This document shows positions 1 to 9,201 of a stretch of DNA of 44,881 nt, one piece after another (positions within the stretch are counted from its first letter, which is position 1; each line of letters starts with the position of its first letter). A program made the translations under genes and the position numbers. Source of the stretch: Planctomicrobium piriforme (GTDB lineage: Bacteria > Planctomycetota > Planctomycetia > Pirellulales > UBA1268). The stretch is from NCBI GenBank assembly GCA_945861585.1, contig CAMAVC010000016.1, positions 1 to 44,881 of the forward strand, in the 5' to 3' direction. Below the pieces are notes generated by a model, which was given only the letters and a program-made list of their open reading frames with translations, did not search any database and had not been told where the DNA came from.

Positions 1-252
1 GCCCAAAGTCTGTTCAACCTGCTCGTCCTGGGCCTCGGCGATTTGGCCGCCAAGTGGCTCTTCATCCCGCTCCAGACGCGGCTCACCGCCGCCGACGGTG
101 CGGTGGACTACCGGCAGCTGTTTCTCGTGCCGGCGTGCATGGCGCTGGCTGCGGCTGCGATCTTGCTCGTGGCCTTCTGGCCGCCCCGGTGGCTGGCGAG
201 CGGCGCGGAGGTCGAGGATGATCCCGAGACCGAGCCGCAGGTCGCGCCGTAG
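1..252 (+). CDS. C-terminal fragment of an MFS-type transporter (partial)
   Basis: The reading frame is open from the first base and stops at 250-252, so only the last 83 residues are visible. They show two hydrophobic stretches separated by a short polar loop with VDYRQLF and LVPA, followed by FWPP and an acidic tail. This resembles the end of the last two membrane helices of nucleoside/proton symporter-like MFS permeases, in which a conserved loop precedes the final helix. The substrate cannot be judged from this fragment. The assignment to MFS is inference from helix pattern and loop residues; another polytopic membrane protein is possible. The next gene on the same strand begins 24-36 bases downstream. 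Confidence 0.5.
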   Translation, partial: AQSLFNLLVLGLGDLAAKWLFIPLQTRLTAADGAVDYRQLFLVPACMALAAAAILLVAFWPPRWLASGAEVEDDPETEPQVAP

Positions 253-287
253 CGCGTCAAGCCTGCTCGCCCCTCGTGGAGCATCCG

Positions 288-755
288 ATGACCGCACTCT
301 GGCGCGACGATGAGGCACTCGTCGCCAATCTCGTGACGACGGCGTTCATGGTGGGGCTGATCTGGTTCGTGCAGATCGTGCACTACCCCCTCATGGCCGG
401 CTGGCCGCACGACGAGTTCGGAGCCTGGGAGGCTCGGCATCGCGAACGCACGGGCCTCGTGGTGGTGCCGGCGATGCTCGCCGAGGGCGCGGCGGCCGCA
501 TGGCTCGTTCTCCGGCGGCCGCCAGGCGTGCCGGCGTGGCTGCCGTGGGCCGCAGGCTTGCTGTTGCTCGGCGTGTGGGCGAGCACGTTCCTCCTGCAGG
601 TGCCCTGCCACGATCGCCTCGGCCAGGGCTGGGACGAGGCGACGCACGTCCGCCTCGTGGCCACCAACTGGCTGCGGACGTTGCTCTGGTCGCTGCGGCT
701 CGGCCTGCTGGTCGGGGCTTTCGCAACGAGCCGTTCGGCCGCTCGAGCGGCCTGA
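288..755 (+). CDS. conserved membrane protein, about four transmembrane helices, unknown function
   Basis: About 155 residues with four predicted membrane helices: near the N-terminus (VANLVTTAFMVGLIWFVQIV), around the VVVPAMLAEGAAAAWLVL stretch, around LPWAAGLLLLGVWASTFLLQ, and at the C-terminus (LLWSLRLGLLVGAF). Residues that look family-conserved are HYP after helix 1, a polar HRERTG loop, QVPCHDRL after helix 3 and TNWLRT before helix 4. I recognise no named function. The start is uncertain: ATG at 288 is used here, and an in-frame GTG lies at 276. The gene ends 74 bases before lpxD on the same strand, but no functional link to LPS synthesis is visible. Confidence 0.7.
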   Translation: MTALWRDDEALVANLVTTAFMVGLIWFVQIVHYPLMAGWPHDEFGAWEARHRERTGLVVVPAMLAEGAAAAWLVLRRPPGVPAWLPWAAGLLLLGVWASTFLLQVPCHDRLGQGWDEATHVRLVATNWLRTLLWSLRLGLLVGAFATSRSAARAA

Positions 756-814
756 ATCCGCCTTGCGGCTGGAAGCCTGCGCGGCCTATTCTCCCGCCCC
801 CGTTGGAGACTGCC

Positions 815-822
815 AAAGGAGG
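815..822 (+). promoter_or_regulatory. strong Shine-Dalgarno sequence that fixes the lpxD start
   Basis: AAAGGAGG lies seven bases before ATG 830 and only one base before the in-frame ATG 824. The spacing favours 830 as the start, even though the frame stays open upstream as far as position 500. Confidence 0.75.
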
Positions 823-829
823 TATGGTC

Positions 830-1897
830 ATGGCCGTGACGCTCGAAGCTCTTGCGACCCATGTCGGCGGCGTCCTCGTGGGGGCCGCCGAGGCCCGCGG
901 GCGGAAATGCTCCGGCGCCACGACCCTCGAACTGGCCACGCCCGATCACGTCACGCTTGTCGACCATGCCGAGAAGCTGCACCTGCTCGCCAAGAGCCGG
1001 GCCGGCGCCGCGATCGTGCCGAAAGGGTCGGGGCCGCTCGACCGGCCGTCGATCGAAGTGGACGACGTGCACGCCGCGTTCGCCGCGGTGATCACGCTCT
1101 TGCGGCCGCCACGGCAGAGTCGCCGGATCGGCACGAGCCCCCAGGCCGCCATCGACCCCTCGGCGCGGCTCGGCGCCGACGTCGACGTGCACCCCTTCGC
1201 GATGATCGGCCCCGACGTCGAGATCGGTGCCGGCTCCACGATCCATTCCGGCGTGCGGGTGTTGGCCGGCTGCCGAATCGGCGCCGGCACGGAGATCTTT
1301 CCCAATGCGGTCCTCTACGAAAACACGCAGGTCGGCGACCGCTGCATCATCCATGCGGGCGCTGTGCTCGGCGCGTACGGCTTCGGCTACAAGGTGGCCG
1401 ATGGCGCGTATCGGCTCTCGGCGCAGCTTGGCCATGTGGAGGTGGGCGACGACTGCGAGATCGGCGCCAATACCACGATCGATCGCGGCACCTACGGCCC
1501 GACGGTGATCGGCGCGGGTTCGAAGCTCGACAATCTCGTGATGATCGCCCACAACGTGCGGATCGGCCGCCACGCCATGATCTGCTCCCAGGTGGGCGTC
1601 GCCGGCAGCACGACCACCGGTGACTGGGTGGTGATGGCCGGCCAGGTCGGTGTACGCGACCACGTGCACATCGGTGACCGGGCGATCCTTGGGGCACGGT
1701 CCGGCGTGTCGAACGACGTGGAAGCGGGCAAGACGGTCCTCGGTGAGCCGGCGATCGATCTCCGCGACCGCAAGCTGCAACTGGCCACCATGAGCAAGCT
1801 GCCCGAGATGCGGAAGGATCTCAAGCAACTCCACGCCCGGCTCGAGGCTCTCGAGCGGGGCAGCGGCAGCGGCGGTGCCACTGCCGAGGCGGCATAG
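830..1897 (+). CDS. lpxD: UDP-3-O-acylglucosamine N-acyltransferase LpxD
   Basis: Transfers a 3-hydroxyacyl chain from acyl-ACP to the 2-amino group of UDP-3-O-acylglucosamine, the third step of lipid A synthesis in the cytoplasm. The 355-residue length is normal for the family. Residues 1-100 form the N-terminal uridine-binding domain. From about residue 105 to 325 there is a left-handed parallel beta-helix of hexapeptide repeats (for example IGPDVEIGAGSTIHSG and IGAGSKLDNLVMIAHNVRIG). The His in MIAHNVRIG (His241) matches the catalytic base of LpxD. The C-terminus is a charged helix ending in a Gly/Ser/Ala tail. The next gene, lpxI, follows after 12 bases on the same strand, so the pair is probably one operon for lipid A. 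This supports an LPS-type outer membrane in this organism. Confidence 0.96.
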   Translation: MAVTLEALATHVGGVLVGAAEARGRKCSGATTLELATPDHVTLVDHAEKLHLLAKSRAGAAIVPKGSGPLDRPSIEVDDVHAAFAAVITLLRPPRQSRRIGTSPQAAIDPSARLGADVDVHPFAMIGPDVEIGAGSTIHSGVRVLAGCRIGAGTEIFPNAVLYENTQVGDRCIIHAGAVLGAYGFGYKVADGAYRLSAQLGHVEVGDDCEIGANTTIDRGTYGPTVIGAGSKLDNLVMIAHNVRIGRHAMICSQVGVAGSTTTGDWVVMAGQVGVRDHVHIGDRAILGARSGVSNDVEAGKTVLGEPAIDLRDRKLQLATMSKLPEMRKDLKQLHARLEALERGSGSGGATAEAA

Positions 1898-1909
1898 AGG
1901 GCGCGGACG

Positions 1910-2824
1910 ATGTCGGGATTTCTGCGCGACGGAACGCTCGCCGGTGAAACGATCGGCATCCTGGCCGGCTGGGGACGGTATCCCGTGGCTGTCGCCGAGG
2001 CGATTCGGCGTCGTGGCGGACGCACCGCGATTCTTGCGATCCGAGACCATGCCGACGCCGATCTCGAACCCTTGGCCGACGTGTTCGGCACGGTGGGCGT
2101 CGCGGAGATCGGCGGGGCGATCGAGTTCTTCAAACGGCACGGCGCAGTGCGGACGACGATGGCCGGCAAGATCCACAAGACGAAGTTGTTTGGCCGCGGC
2201 GCATGGATCCGAAATCTGCCCGACTGGACCGGCCTCGCGACCTTTTGGCCGCACTTCGTGACCCGTCATCGGGACAACCGCGACGACTCGCTCCTCGGGG
2301 CGATTGCGGCGGCCTTCGACGCCCGCGGGGTGCGCATCTGCCCGGCCACCGACTTCGCCCCCGAGCTGCTCGCCGCCGGAGGCGTGGTTGCCGGACGGAG
2401 CCTGTCGGCCCGCGAGCGCCAGGACGTGGACTTCGGCTGGCGGCTCGCGAAGGAGCTCGGGCGGCTCGACATCGGGCAGACGGTGGTCGTCAAGGATCGG
2501 GCGCCGCTGGCGCTCGAGGCGATCGAGGGCACCGACGAGTGCATCCGCCGGGCGGGTCGGCTGTGTCCGGCGGGCGGAATGGTCGTGGTGAAGGTGGCGA
2601 AACCGCAGCAGGATCTGCGGTTCGACATGCCCACCGTCGGCGTGGGCACGCTTGAGTCGCTCGCCGCCGCACGGGCCCGCGTGCTTGTGATCGAGGCGGG
2701 CCGGACGATCCTGGTCGACGGGGCCGCGCTCACGACGGCCGCTGAACGAGCAGGTATCACCATCGTGAGCTTCTTCGACGCGGCGGGCCTGCCAGCCGAG
2801 ATTGAGATCGAGCAGGCGGCCTGA
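1910..2824 (+). CDS. lpxI: UDP-2,3-diacylglucosamine pyrophosphatase LpxI
   Basis: Hydrolyses UDP-2,3-diacylglucosamine to lipid X plus UMP, the fourth lipid A step, which is done by LpxH in enterics. The 304 residues match the LpxI (former DUF1009) family. There is an N-terminal GILAGWGRYPVAVAEAIRRRG nucleotide-binding-like segment, the middle motif LFGRGAWIRNLPDW, and the C-terminal part with KVAKPQQDLRFDMPTVG and the IEAGRTILVD segment. ATG 1910 is the first start in frame and sits 12 bases after the lpxD stop, which suggests translation from one transcript. Having LpxI instead of LpxH is common outside gamma- and betaproteobacteria. Confidence 0.94.
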   Translation: MSGFLRDGTLAGETIGILAGWGRYPVAVAEAIRRRGGRTAILAIRDHADADLEPLADVFGTVGVAEIGGAIEFFKRHGAVRTTMAGKIHKTKLFGRGAWIRNLPDWTGLATFWPHFVTRHRDNRDDSLLGAIAAAFDARGVRICPATDFAPELLAAGGVVAGRSLSARERQDVDFGWRLAKELGRLDIGQTVVVKDRAPLALEAIEGTDECIRRAGRLCPAGGMVVVKVAKPQQDLRFDMPTVGVGTLESLAAARARVLVIEAGRTILVDGAALTTAAERAGITIVSFFDAAGLPAEIEIEQAA

Positions 2825-2852
2825 CGACCCTGGGCCGTATACTCGCGGCATC

Positions 2853-3611
2853 ATGGGACTTCGCGTGGTGCTGCTCTCGATCGCGCTCTTCTTCACTGCG
2901 GCCGCTGGTGCGGCGCCGCCGGCAGTCGATCTGGCGATCGATCGCAGTGTGCCGATTCCTCCCGCTGCGACACATTTCATGGGCCGCGAGATCGCCCAGA
3001 CGATGCACTACACGGGTGCACCGTGGCTCGTGCGCGAGAGCCGGCAGCGTGAAGAAGACTGCCGGATGCTGATCGAGGCGCTCAACATCCGCCCCGGGCA
3101 GGTGATCTGCGACATGGGCTGCGGGAATGGGTTTTACACACTCGAACTGGCGCGTCGCGTCGGGCCGCGTGGCCTCGTGTATGCGGTCGATGTCCAGCCC
3201 GAGATGCTCCACATGCTCGCCGAACGGCTGGTCCGCGAGGGCGTGCGCAACGTGCGGCCGGTGCTCGGCACGCCGATCGATCCGCGGCTGCCCAGGGCGA
3301 CGGTCGACCTCGTGCTGTGCGTCGACGTGTACCACGAGTTTTCACACCCGGAGGCGATGCTCGAGCGAATCCGCGAGAGCCTCGCGGCGGATGGCCAGCT
3401 CGTGCTCGCGGAGTTTCGTGGCGAGGATCCAGCCGTGCCGATCAAGCCGCTTCACAAGATGACGAAGGCCCAGGTGCGGGCTGAACTCGAACCCGCCGGG
3501 TACGTGCTCGACCGGCAGTTCGACCGTCTGCCGTGGCAGCACCTCCTGTTTTTCAAGGCGGCAAACCCGGGGGAGCAGGCAGCCGGCGGGGAATCAGCCC
3601 GAGCCCCCTGA
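2853..3611 (+). CDS. exported class I SAM-dependent methyltransferase
   Basis: About 252 residues. The N-terminus (MGLRVVLLSIALFFTAAAGA) is a typical signal peptide, so the enzyme is probably periplasmic or membrane-attached. Motif I of Rossmann-type methyltransferases is clear (VICDMGCGNGFYTLELA), followed by an acidic residue after the second strand (VYAVDVQPEML) and a motif-IV-like VDLVLCVDVYHEF. The substrate is unknown; the fold resembles UbiE/Gcs1-like small-molecule methyltransferases. An exported SAM enzyme is odd because SAM is cytoplasmic, yet signal-peptide-bearing members of this type occur in planctomycetes. ATG 2853 is chosen because it begins the signal peptide; the open frame extends to 2802. 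It lies 28 bases after lpxI on the same strand. Confidence 0.8.
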   Translation: MGLRVVLLSIALFFTAAAGAAPPAVDLAIDRSVPIPPAATHFMGREIAQTMHYTGAPWLVRESRQREEDCRMLIEALNIRPGQVICDMGCGNGFYTLELARRVGPRGLVYAVDVQPEMLHMLAERLVREGVRNVRPVLGTPIDPRLPRATVDLVLCVDVYHEFSHPEAMLERIRESLAADGQLVLAEFRGEDPAVPIKPLHKMTKAQVRAELEPAGYVLDRQFDRLPWQHLLFFKAANPGEQAAGGESARAP

Positions 3612-3822
3612 CCGCCCCTGCCCGGGCTTTGTGTGTCCCAAGTGCTTGTCTGGCAGGGGTTTCCAGCGGTGCTGGCGAGCCGTGGCGTTGGGGCTTGGGC
3701 AGCACGGAATTCTCAAAACGAAAAGTTGCTTTCCGTCCAGTCCTCAACGATACTCGGAGGCGTGTTCGGCGAGGGAGGTGGTGCGAACCACTGCCCTTGC
3801 AACGACGTCAGGATGCCCCGCA

Positions 3823-4860
3823 ATGGCCATGGTGCCCAGCAACTTCCGCAGTGCCACGACGGCTGCGCGCGATCCGCGCGGCGGTTCGCTCGATCCGGTC
3901 GTTGCCGACAGCGGCGCGGGAGCGGTGGCATGTGCGACGGCGGCGCGCGGCGAAGCGAACTGGGTGCTCGGTGAGAACGCGGCGATGCGGCGGATCGCCC
4001 GCGCGGTCGAACGTGCCGCGGAAGTCGAGTGCACCGTGCTCGTGTCGGGCGAGACGGGCACAGGCAAGGAACTCTGGGCGCGGCTCTTGCATCGCAGCGG
4101 CCCGCGGCGCGACAAAATCTTTGTGCCCGTCAACTGTGCGGCCCTCACGCCGTCTCTCGCTGAGAGCCAACTCTTCGGCCACGAGAAGGGCGCGTTTACG
4201 GGTGCAGCCGGTCGTTCGCTCGGCATCTTCCGCGCGGCCCAAGGCGGCGTGGTGTTCCTCGATGAAATCGGGGAGATGCCCCAGGAACTCCAGCCGAAAC
4301 TCTTGCGCGTGCTTCAGCAGCGCGAAGTGCTGCCTGTCGGCGCCACGGAGCCCGTGCCGATCGACGTGCAGGTTGTCGCCGCGACGAACCGCGACCTCGA
4401 AGCCGAGGTCGAGAAGGGCACGTTCCGCGAAGATCTCTACTACCGGCTCAACATGATCGAGCTCAAGGTGCCGGCGCTCCGCGAGCGGAGCGAAGACATT
4501 CCCGAGTTCATCGAGTTCTTCTCGCAGCAGTTCGCGGCCCGCTATCGCCTGCCGGTCTGGGCGCCTTCGCCCGAGCAGCTCGCCGAATTCTGTGCCTTCG
4601 AGTGGCCGGGCAACGTCCGGCAGTTGTCGCACGTGATCGAGCAGGCGTATGTGTTGCAGATCGAGCCGCAGCTGCCTGTGCGGGGCGGTTCCAAGGAGTC
4701 GCAGGGCTCCGGCCGGCTGCCGTGCCTCGACCTGGGTAAGTTGCGGCAGGAAGCGATCAGGCAGGCGCTCGCCATCACGCGTGGCCACAAGGCCCGGGCC
4801 GCCAAGCTGCTCGGCGTGCACGCCAACACGATGACTCGGCTGCTGCGCGAGTCTGAGTAG
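3823..4860 (+). CDS. sigma-54-dependent transcriptional activator (AAA+ domain plus Fis-type HTH, no receiver)
   Basis: About 345 residues from ATG 3823. An unconserved N-terminus of about 45 residues leads directly into a sigma-54 activation AAA+ domain. It has Walker A GETGTGKE (residues 76-83), an intact GAFTGA loop (123-128) that contacts sigma-54, Walker B VVFLDEIG, and the sensor region TNRDLE. The end (about 305-345) is a Fis-type helix-turn-helix with AAKLLGVHANTMTRLL. There is no receiver, GAF or PAS domain, so this is a PspF-like activator whose activity must be controlled by another protein or by expression. Its targets are not apparent. The frame is open upstream to 3631, but that segment looks non-conserved; AGGA at 3810-3813 supports ATG 3823. 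GTG 3781 after GAGGGAGG is a weaker alternative because the spacing is too short. Confidence 0.88.
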   Translation: MAMVPSNFRSATTAARDPRGGSLDPVVADSGAGAVACATAARGEANWVLGENAAMRRIARAVERAAEVECTVLVSGETGTGKELWARLLHRSGPRRDKIFVPVNCAALTPSLAESQLFGHEKGAFTGAAGRSLGIFRAAQGGVVFLDEIGEMPQELQPKLLRVLQQREVLPVGATEPVPIDVQVVAATNRDLEAEVEKGTFREDLYYRLNMIELKVPALRERSEDIPEFIEFFSQQFAARYRLPVWAPSPEQLAEFCAFEWPGNVRQLSHVIEQAYVLQIEPQLPVRGGSKESQGSGRLPCLDLGKLRQEAIRQALAITRGHKARAAKLLGVHANTMTRLLRESE

Positions 4861-4935
4861 GGCCCGGTGGGGCAGGCGTTTCGCGTGCCGTGAGGCTCCC
4901 CGATCGTGGCAGGCAGGACCACCCGGGCCACCCGC

Positions 4936-5331
4936 TCATCGTCGGCAGGTGCCCTCTTCGCAGCGGCCGCCGAGCCGCATTCGATTGCGGGCGACGAGGC
5001 GATAGAGCCAGTTCCACGCAGGCAGGCTGCCGGGGAGATGCAGGAAGGGGGCGAGCGGCCAGAGCAGTGGGAGTTTTCTGGAGAGATACCGAAGGGCCGT
5101 CGCCCCGCCGTGCACGCGGCCGTGCGCGTCGACGACGACCATTTCTTCGAGGAGCCGCTCGCGAGACACTTCGGGAAAGTCGCGGGCCACCCGCTCATCG
5201 TGGAGCGAGGTGAAGGTGAGTCGATGCCGGCGATCCGCCCATCGGAGGTTCGCCACGCGCTGCCTGCAAAATCGGCACTCGCCGTCGTAAAGGACGGTGT
5301 CGCGAGCAGGCTTGGTGCGGGTGATGGTCAT
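4936..5331 (-). CDS. DCC-family (DUF393) thiol-disulfide oxidoreductase-like protein
   Basis: About 131 residues with the signature of the DCC family near the N-terminus: LYDGECRFCRQRV, where the two Cys form a CxxC pair. Later conserved positions are the TSLHDERV segment, VVVDAHGRVHGGATALRYL and the C-terminal LYRLVARNRMRLGG. The family is predicted to be thioredoxin-like, but its biochemical role is generally unknown. ATG 5331 is chosen because MTITRTKPARDTVLYDG matches the usual short leader; a longer frame to 5373 exists. It converges on the sigma-54 activator gene and follows the small membrane protein gene on the same strand. Confidence 0.85.
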   Translation of the reverse strand: MTITRTKPARDTVLYDGECRFCRQRVANLRWADRRHRLTFTSLHDERVARDFPEVSRERLLEEMVVVDAHGRVHGGATALRYLSRKLPLLWPLAPFLHLPGSLPAWNWLYRLVARNRMRLGGRCEEGTCRR

Positions 5332-5386
5332 TGCGAAGCTGTCCGCCCTGAACCATCGGCATTGTAGACCCACCGCGCTGGCTGGG

Positions 5387-5617
5387 TCAGTGCGGCCGTG
5401 GCAGGGTGCTTGCCGACTTGAGCGGGAGTGACCCGAAATTCAGGAGCGTGATCGCTCCAGCCGAGATCAGCGTCCACGGCGCCCAGTCCGGCGCCGTGAA
5501 GACCCGCGTGCTGCCGGGGCCGTTGACAGGCAGCACGACGGCGGAGTCGATGACAAGCAACTCCAGGCCGACGATGCAGGCAAAAATTCCTGCAGCGATG
5601 AAAAAGCTCTTCCACAT
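5387..5617 (-). CDS. small two-helix membrane protein, planctomycete-type, unknown function
   Basis: 76 residues from ATG 5617. One N-terminal helix (FFIAAGIFACIVGLELLVI) is followed by a short polar loop of about 30 residues ending RVFTAPDWAPW, then a second helix (TLISAGAITLLNFGSLPL). The same plan and a similar P-x-W region with L-x-S-x-G occur in the small protein at 34712-34978, so the two are likely distant paralogues. I know this arrangement as a recurrent hypothetical protein type in planctomycetes, without known function. The frame extends upstream to 5683, but those residues are basic and not membrane-like. No strong ribosome-binding site is visible. Confidence 0.65.
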   Translation of the reverse strand: MWKSFFIAAGIFACIVGLELLVIDSAVVLPVNGPGSTRVFTAPDWAPWTLISAGAITLLNFGSLPLKSASTLPRPH

Positions 5618-5788
5618 GATGAGTCGTAGAGACCGCGGATCGATCCGCCAACGTGTGAGGGGACACCTGATCGAGACCACCACGGGATCTATCGGCCAGG
5701 CACATCCCGTCGCTCAAACGACATGGAGCATGAGGCAGGCAATGCCGGCTGTGCCGATCGTGCCGCCGCGCCACCTCGACGAGGGCGG

Positions 5789-7867
5789 CTATTCGACGCC
5801 GTCGCCGACGGCTCGGGCCTCGGCCCCGTCGGCTGCGGGCCGGGCCGGGCGGCGGTCGGTGTCGGTGCCCGGCACGAGCTGGGGGCTGTCGGTCGCGGCT
5901 TCCACGAGGTCGCGGAGTTCGCTGCCGTCGATCACCTCGCTCTCGATGAGCCGCTTCGCCACGGCCTCGAGCGCATCCCGTCGGGTTTCGAGAATCCGCC
6001 GCACCTGTTCGATCGAGCGATCAATGATCCGGCGCACCTCCTCGTCGATCTCCCGGGCGGTCTCCTCGCTGTGGCTGCGGGCAGAGGGCATGTCGGCTCC
6101 GGCGGCCGCCAAGAAGGGCGACCGTGGGCTTTCGCGATACGTGACCCGGCCGAGGCGGCTCATGCCGTAGTCCATCACCATCGCCCGCGCGATTTCGCTG
6201 GCCCGCTCGAGGTCGTTTTGAGCTCCGGTCGAGACATCGGAATAGACCATCTCCTCGGCGATCGTCCCGGCCAGGAGCACCTCGATACGGCTTTCGAGCT
6301 CGCTCTGCGTCATCAGGTAGCGGTCGTCCTCCGGCCGCTGCATCGTGTAGCCGAGGGCGGCGAGGCCGCGCGGGATGATCGACACTTTGTGGACCGGATC
6401 GGTGTTGGGCAGCGAGAAGGCGACCAGGGCGTGGGCAGCCTCGTGGTAGGCCACGCGGCGTTTTTCGTCCTCGTGGATCACCCGCTTCTTCTTTTCGAGT
6501 CCGGCGGTGACCCGCTCGACACCCTCGTTGAATTCCTCCATGCCCACCGACGTCTTATTGTTGCGGGCGGCGAGCAGGGCCGCCTCGTTGACGAGATTTG
6601 CGAGATCCGCCCCACAGAAGCCGGAGGTGATTCTCGCCACCTGCTCGAGGTTGACCGACGGGTTGAGCTTCACGTCGGCCACGTGAACCCGCAGAATTGC
6701 CTCGCGGCCGCGGACGTCGGGCCGATCGACGAGCACGTGGCGGTCGAAGCGGCCGGGCCGAAGGAGTGCCGGATCGAGCGTTTCGGGACGATTCGTGGCT
6801 GCCATCACGATCACGCCAGAGTTGCTGCCGAAACCGTCCATCTCCACGAGGAGGGCATTGAGCGTCTGCTCGCGTTCGTCGTGGCCGCCCACCACGCTCG
6901 TGCCGCGGGTCTTGCCGAGGGCGTCGAGCTCGTCGATGAAGATGATGCAGGGGGCCTTCGCCTCGGCCTGCTGGAACATGTCGCGGACGCGGGCCGCGCC
7001 GACACCCACGAACATCTCCACGAAGTCGCTTCCCGAGAGGCCGAAGAAAGGCACGCCGGCCTCGCCGGCGATCGCCTTGGCGAGCAGGGTCTTGCCCGTC
7101 CCGGGGGGGCCGACGAGCAACACGCCCTTCGGGATGTGGCCGCCGAGCACCTGGTATTTTTCCGGGCTGCGGAGAAATTCGACGACCTCCCGCAGCTCAT
7201 CCACCGCCTCGTCGATTCCGGCCACGTCGTCGAACGTGATGCCGAGATCCTCCTGGGCGTACATCTTGCCGCGGCTCCGGCCGAAGGCCATCGGGCTGCC
7301 AGCCCCGCCGAGCCGCCGCATCATCATGAAGAACAGCATGCCGAAGAGCCCGGTCAAGAACAGCATCGGCAGCCAGTTGCGCCAGGGGCTCGGCGCTTGT
7401 TCGTAGCGGAAGGGCACACAGTGTTCGGCCAAGAGCCTCGACAGCTGCCCCTCGGAGTTCTCGCTCGGGAGCTTCGCGGTGTGAAACCGGCGGCGCACGC
7501 CGGCCGTGCCACCCGTGGCAGGCGTCGGCTTCGCCGACTCCGGGGCGATTTCGCGCAGCGTGCCCGACACCTGGAAGGCGCCGATCACGACGTCGGCGAG
7601 GTCGGCGTAGAGGACGGGCGACCGTGTCGGCCCGCCCGACACTTCCACGGGCTGCTTCTCGGCCCCCGTGTCGGCAGCCTGGCCCGACGCGCGGATCAGT
7701 CGTTCGAGATCGCTGTAGGAGAGCTCAATCTCAGGATTGGCGTTCAAGAGACTGAGCGCGAACAATCCGGCCACGCCCACGGCGATCAACGACCAGACGA
7801 CGTTTGATCCGCCGAGCGGTGGCCGCCGTTCGGCAGATCGTTTCGGAAGGGAGTGCTTGGCAGGCAT
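5789..7867 (-). CDS. ftsH: ATP-dependent zinc metalloprotease FtsH
   Basis: Membrane-anchored AAA+ protease that degrades misfolded membrane proteins and short-lived regulators. The 692 residues show a first helix at about 23-42, a periplasmic domain of about 120 residues and a second helix at about 165-183. The AAA module has Walker A GPPGTGKT (253-260), pore loop MFVGVG (285-290), Walker [10 protein letters not shown], and the second region of homology [20 protein letters not shown]. The zinc protease motif HEAAH is at 475-479, with the third ligand Asp552 in [11 protein letters not shown]. All key residues are present. The basic N-terminal 20 residues and the periplasmic segment are longer than in E. 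coli FtsH. Bases 7868-8007 separate it from the divergent dxr and should hold both promoters. Confidence 0.97.
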   Translation of the reverse strand: MPAKHSLPKRSAERRPPLGGSNVVWSLIAVGVAGLFALSLLNANPEIELSYSDLERLIRASGQAADTGAEKQPVEVSGGPTRSPVLYADLADVVIGAFQVSGTLREIAPESAKPTPATGGTAGVRRRFHTAKLPSENSEGQLSRLLAEHCVPFRYEQAPSPWRNWLPMLFLTGLFGMLFFMMMRRLGGAGSPMAFGRSRGKMYAQEDLGITFDDVAGIDEAVDELREVVEFLRSPEKYQVLGGHIPKGVLLVGPPGTGKTLLAKAIAGEAGVPFFGLSGSDFVEMFVGVGAARVRDMFQQAEAKAPCIIFIDELDALGKTRGTSVVGGHDEREQTLNALLVEMDGFGSNSGVIVMAATNRPETLDPALLRPGRFDRHVLVDRPDVRGREAILRVHVADVKLNPSVNLEQVARITSGFCGADLANLVNEAALLAARNNKTSVGMEEFNEGVERVTAGLEKKKRVIHEDEKRRVAYHEAAHALVAFSLPNTDPVHKVSIIPRGLAALGYTMQRPEDDRYLMTQSELESRIEVLLAGTIAEEMVYSDVSTGAQNDLERASEIARAMVMDYGMSRLGRVTYRESPRSPFLAAAGADMPSARSHSEETAREIDEEVRRIIDRSIEQVRRILETRRDALEAVAKRLIESEVIDGSELRDLVEAATDSPQLVPGTDTDRRPARPAADGAEARAVGDGVE

Positions 7868-8007
7868 GAGGCTTCCATCCTATGCCGCCCGAAACACCGG
7901 GACAATCAACCCGGTGGTGAGCCGCCGCATCGAACGACATGGAAGTTTCCGGCGTACAAACCTACAATTTCACCGTCAGTGCCTGCCCGCCGACCGCCGG
8001 CTCCCGC

Positions 8008-9201
8008 ATGGATTCATCCCCACCAGTGCCCACCCTGCCTTCCGGCGGCAGCCTGAACGTTGCCGTCCTCGGATCGACCGGGAGCGTGGGGACGAGCACC
8101 ATCGAGGTCGTGGCTGCATCGCGAGGCCGGTTCACCCCCTTTCTGCTCGCGGCCCACAGCAATGTCAGGCGGCTGGTCGAGCAGGCCCATGCCTGCCGTC
8201 CTCGGCACGTGGTGGTGGTCGATCAGGCTGCGGCCGCCACGCTCGACGCCGCCGATCTGCCTGCGGGCACCCGGCTGGCCGTGGGGCCCGAGGCGCTCGA
8301 CGACCTCGTGCAATCGCCCGAGGTCGACCGTGTCGTGGCGGCCATTGCGGGTGCGGCTGGTCTGCGGAGCACCTGGGCGGCCGTCGAGGCGGGCAAGACG
8401 GTGGCGCTCGCCAACAAAGAGACGCTCGTGATGGCTGGGCCACTCGTGATGCGACTGGCTGCCAGGACCGGCGCTCGTATCCTGCCGGTCGACAGTGAGC
8501 ATTCGGCGATCCACCAGGCCCTGCGGGCGGGCACCGCCTCCGAGGTGGAGCGGATCGTGCTCACGGCCAGTGGCGGACCGTTTCGCACGTGGTCGGCAGA
8601 GCAGCTTGCGGCGGCGACGCCGGAGCAGGCGTTGCGGCACCCGACCTGGTCGATGGGCCCGAAGATTACGATCGACTCGGCGACGATGATGAACAAGGCC
8701 TTGGAGCTCATCGAGGCGCGGTGGCTGTTCGGCCTGCCAGCCGAGCGGCTCGCCGTGCTCGTCCATCCGCAGTCGGTCGTCCATTCGCTCGTCGAATTCG
8801 TCGACGGGTCGCTGATCGCCCAGCTCAGCCCGCCCGACATGAAGCTTCCGATCCAGTACGCACTCTTCTATCCCGACCGCGTGCCCGGCGTGGCCCGTCG
8901 ATTCGATCATGCGCGGCCGCTCGCGCTCGAGTTCGAGCCGCCCGACCCGGTGCGGTTTCCGGCGGTTCGCCTGGGGCACGAGGCTGCGGCCCGCGGCGGT
9001 ACGGCTGGTGCCGTGCTCAATGCGGCGAACGAGGAGGCGGTGCGCGGGTTCCTGGAGGGGGCCCTCGCGTTCACCGACATCGCAGCCGTCAGCGAACGCA
9101 TCCTCGGTGAGCATTGTTTTCAAGCAGATCCCGCGCTCGACGACATCCGTCGCCTCGATGCCTGGGCCAGGCAGGAGGTGGTGAAGTGGGCATGTGTCTG
9201 A
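8008..9201 (+). CDS. dxr: 1-deoxy-D-xylulose 5-phosphate reductoisomerase
   Basis: Catalyses the NADPH-dependent rearrangement and reduction of DXP to MEP, the committed step of the MEP isoprenoid pathway. From ATG 8008 the protein has 397 residues, a normal length. Visible motifs are the NADPH loop VAVLGSTGSVGTSTIEVV near residue 18, LANKETLVMAGPLV, the metal/substrate segments PVDSEHSAIHQAL and TASGGPFRTW, the HPTWSMGPKITIDSATMMN signature, and VVHPQSVVHSLVEF. An upstream ATG (7939) would add 23 residues with no conserved content, so 8008 is preferred. The stop overlaps the beginning of the site-2 protease gene; dxr next to rseP is a common bacterial arrangement. Confidence 0.96.
   Translation: MDSSPPVPTLPSGGSLNVAVLGSTGSVGTSTIEVVAASRGRFTPFLLAAHSNVRRLVEQAHACRPRHVVVVDQAAAATLDAADLPAGTRLAVGPEALDDLVQSPEVDRVVAAIAGAAGLRSTWAAVEAGKTVALANKETLVMAGPLVMRLAARTGARILPVDSEHSAIHQALRAGTASEVERIVLTASGGPFRTWSAEQLAAATPEQALRHPTWSMGPKITIDSATMMNKALELIEARWLFGLPAERLAVLVHPQSVVHSLVEFVDGSLIAQLSPPDMKLPIQYALFYPDRVPGVARRFDHARPLALEFEPPDPVRFPAVRLGHEAAARGGTAGAVLNAANEEAVRGFLEGALAFTDIAAVSERILGEHCFQADPALDDIRRLDAWARQEVVKWACV

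Noticed and set aside
383-2980. An 865-codon minus-strand open frame across lpxD and lpxI
   Set aside because: It is rich in His, Arg and Gly, without domains, and lies opposite two well-supported enzymes; high GC keeps antisense frames open.
3736-3752. AGTCCTCAACGA shared with the start of the folded element near 12058
   Set aside because: A single 12-base match is expected by chance many times in 45 kb, and the flanks do not match.
5723-7807. A 694-codon plus-strand open frame opposite ftsH
   Set aside because: It is a shadow of ftsH: the minus strand carries all FtsH motifs and the plus frame has no recognisable fold.
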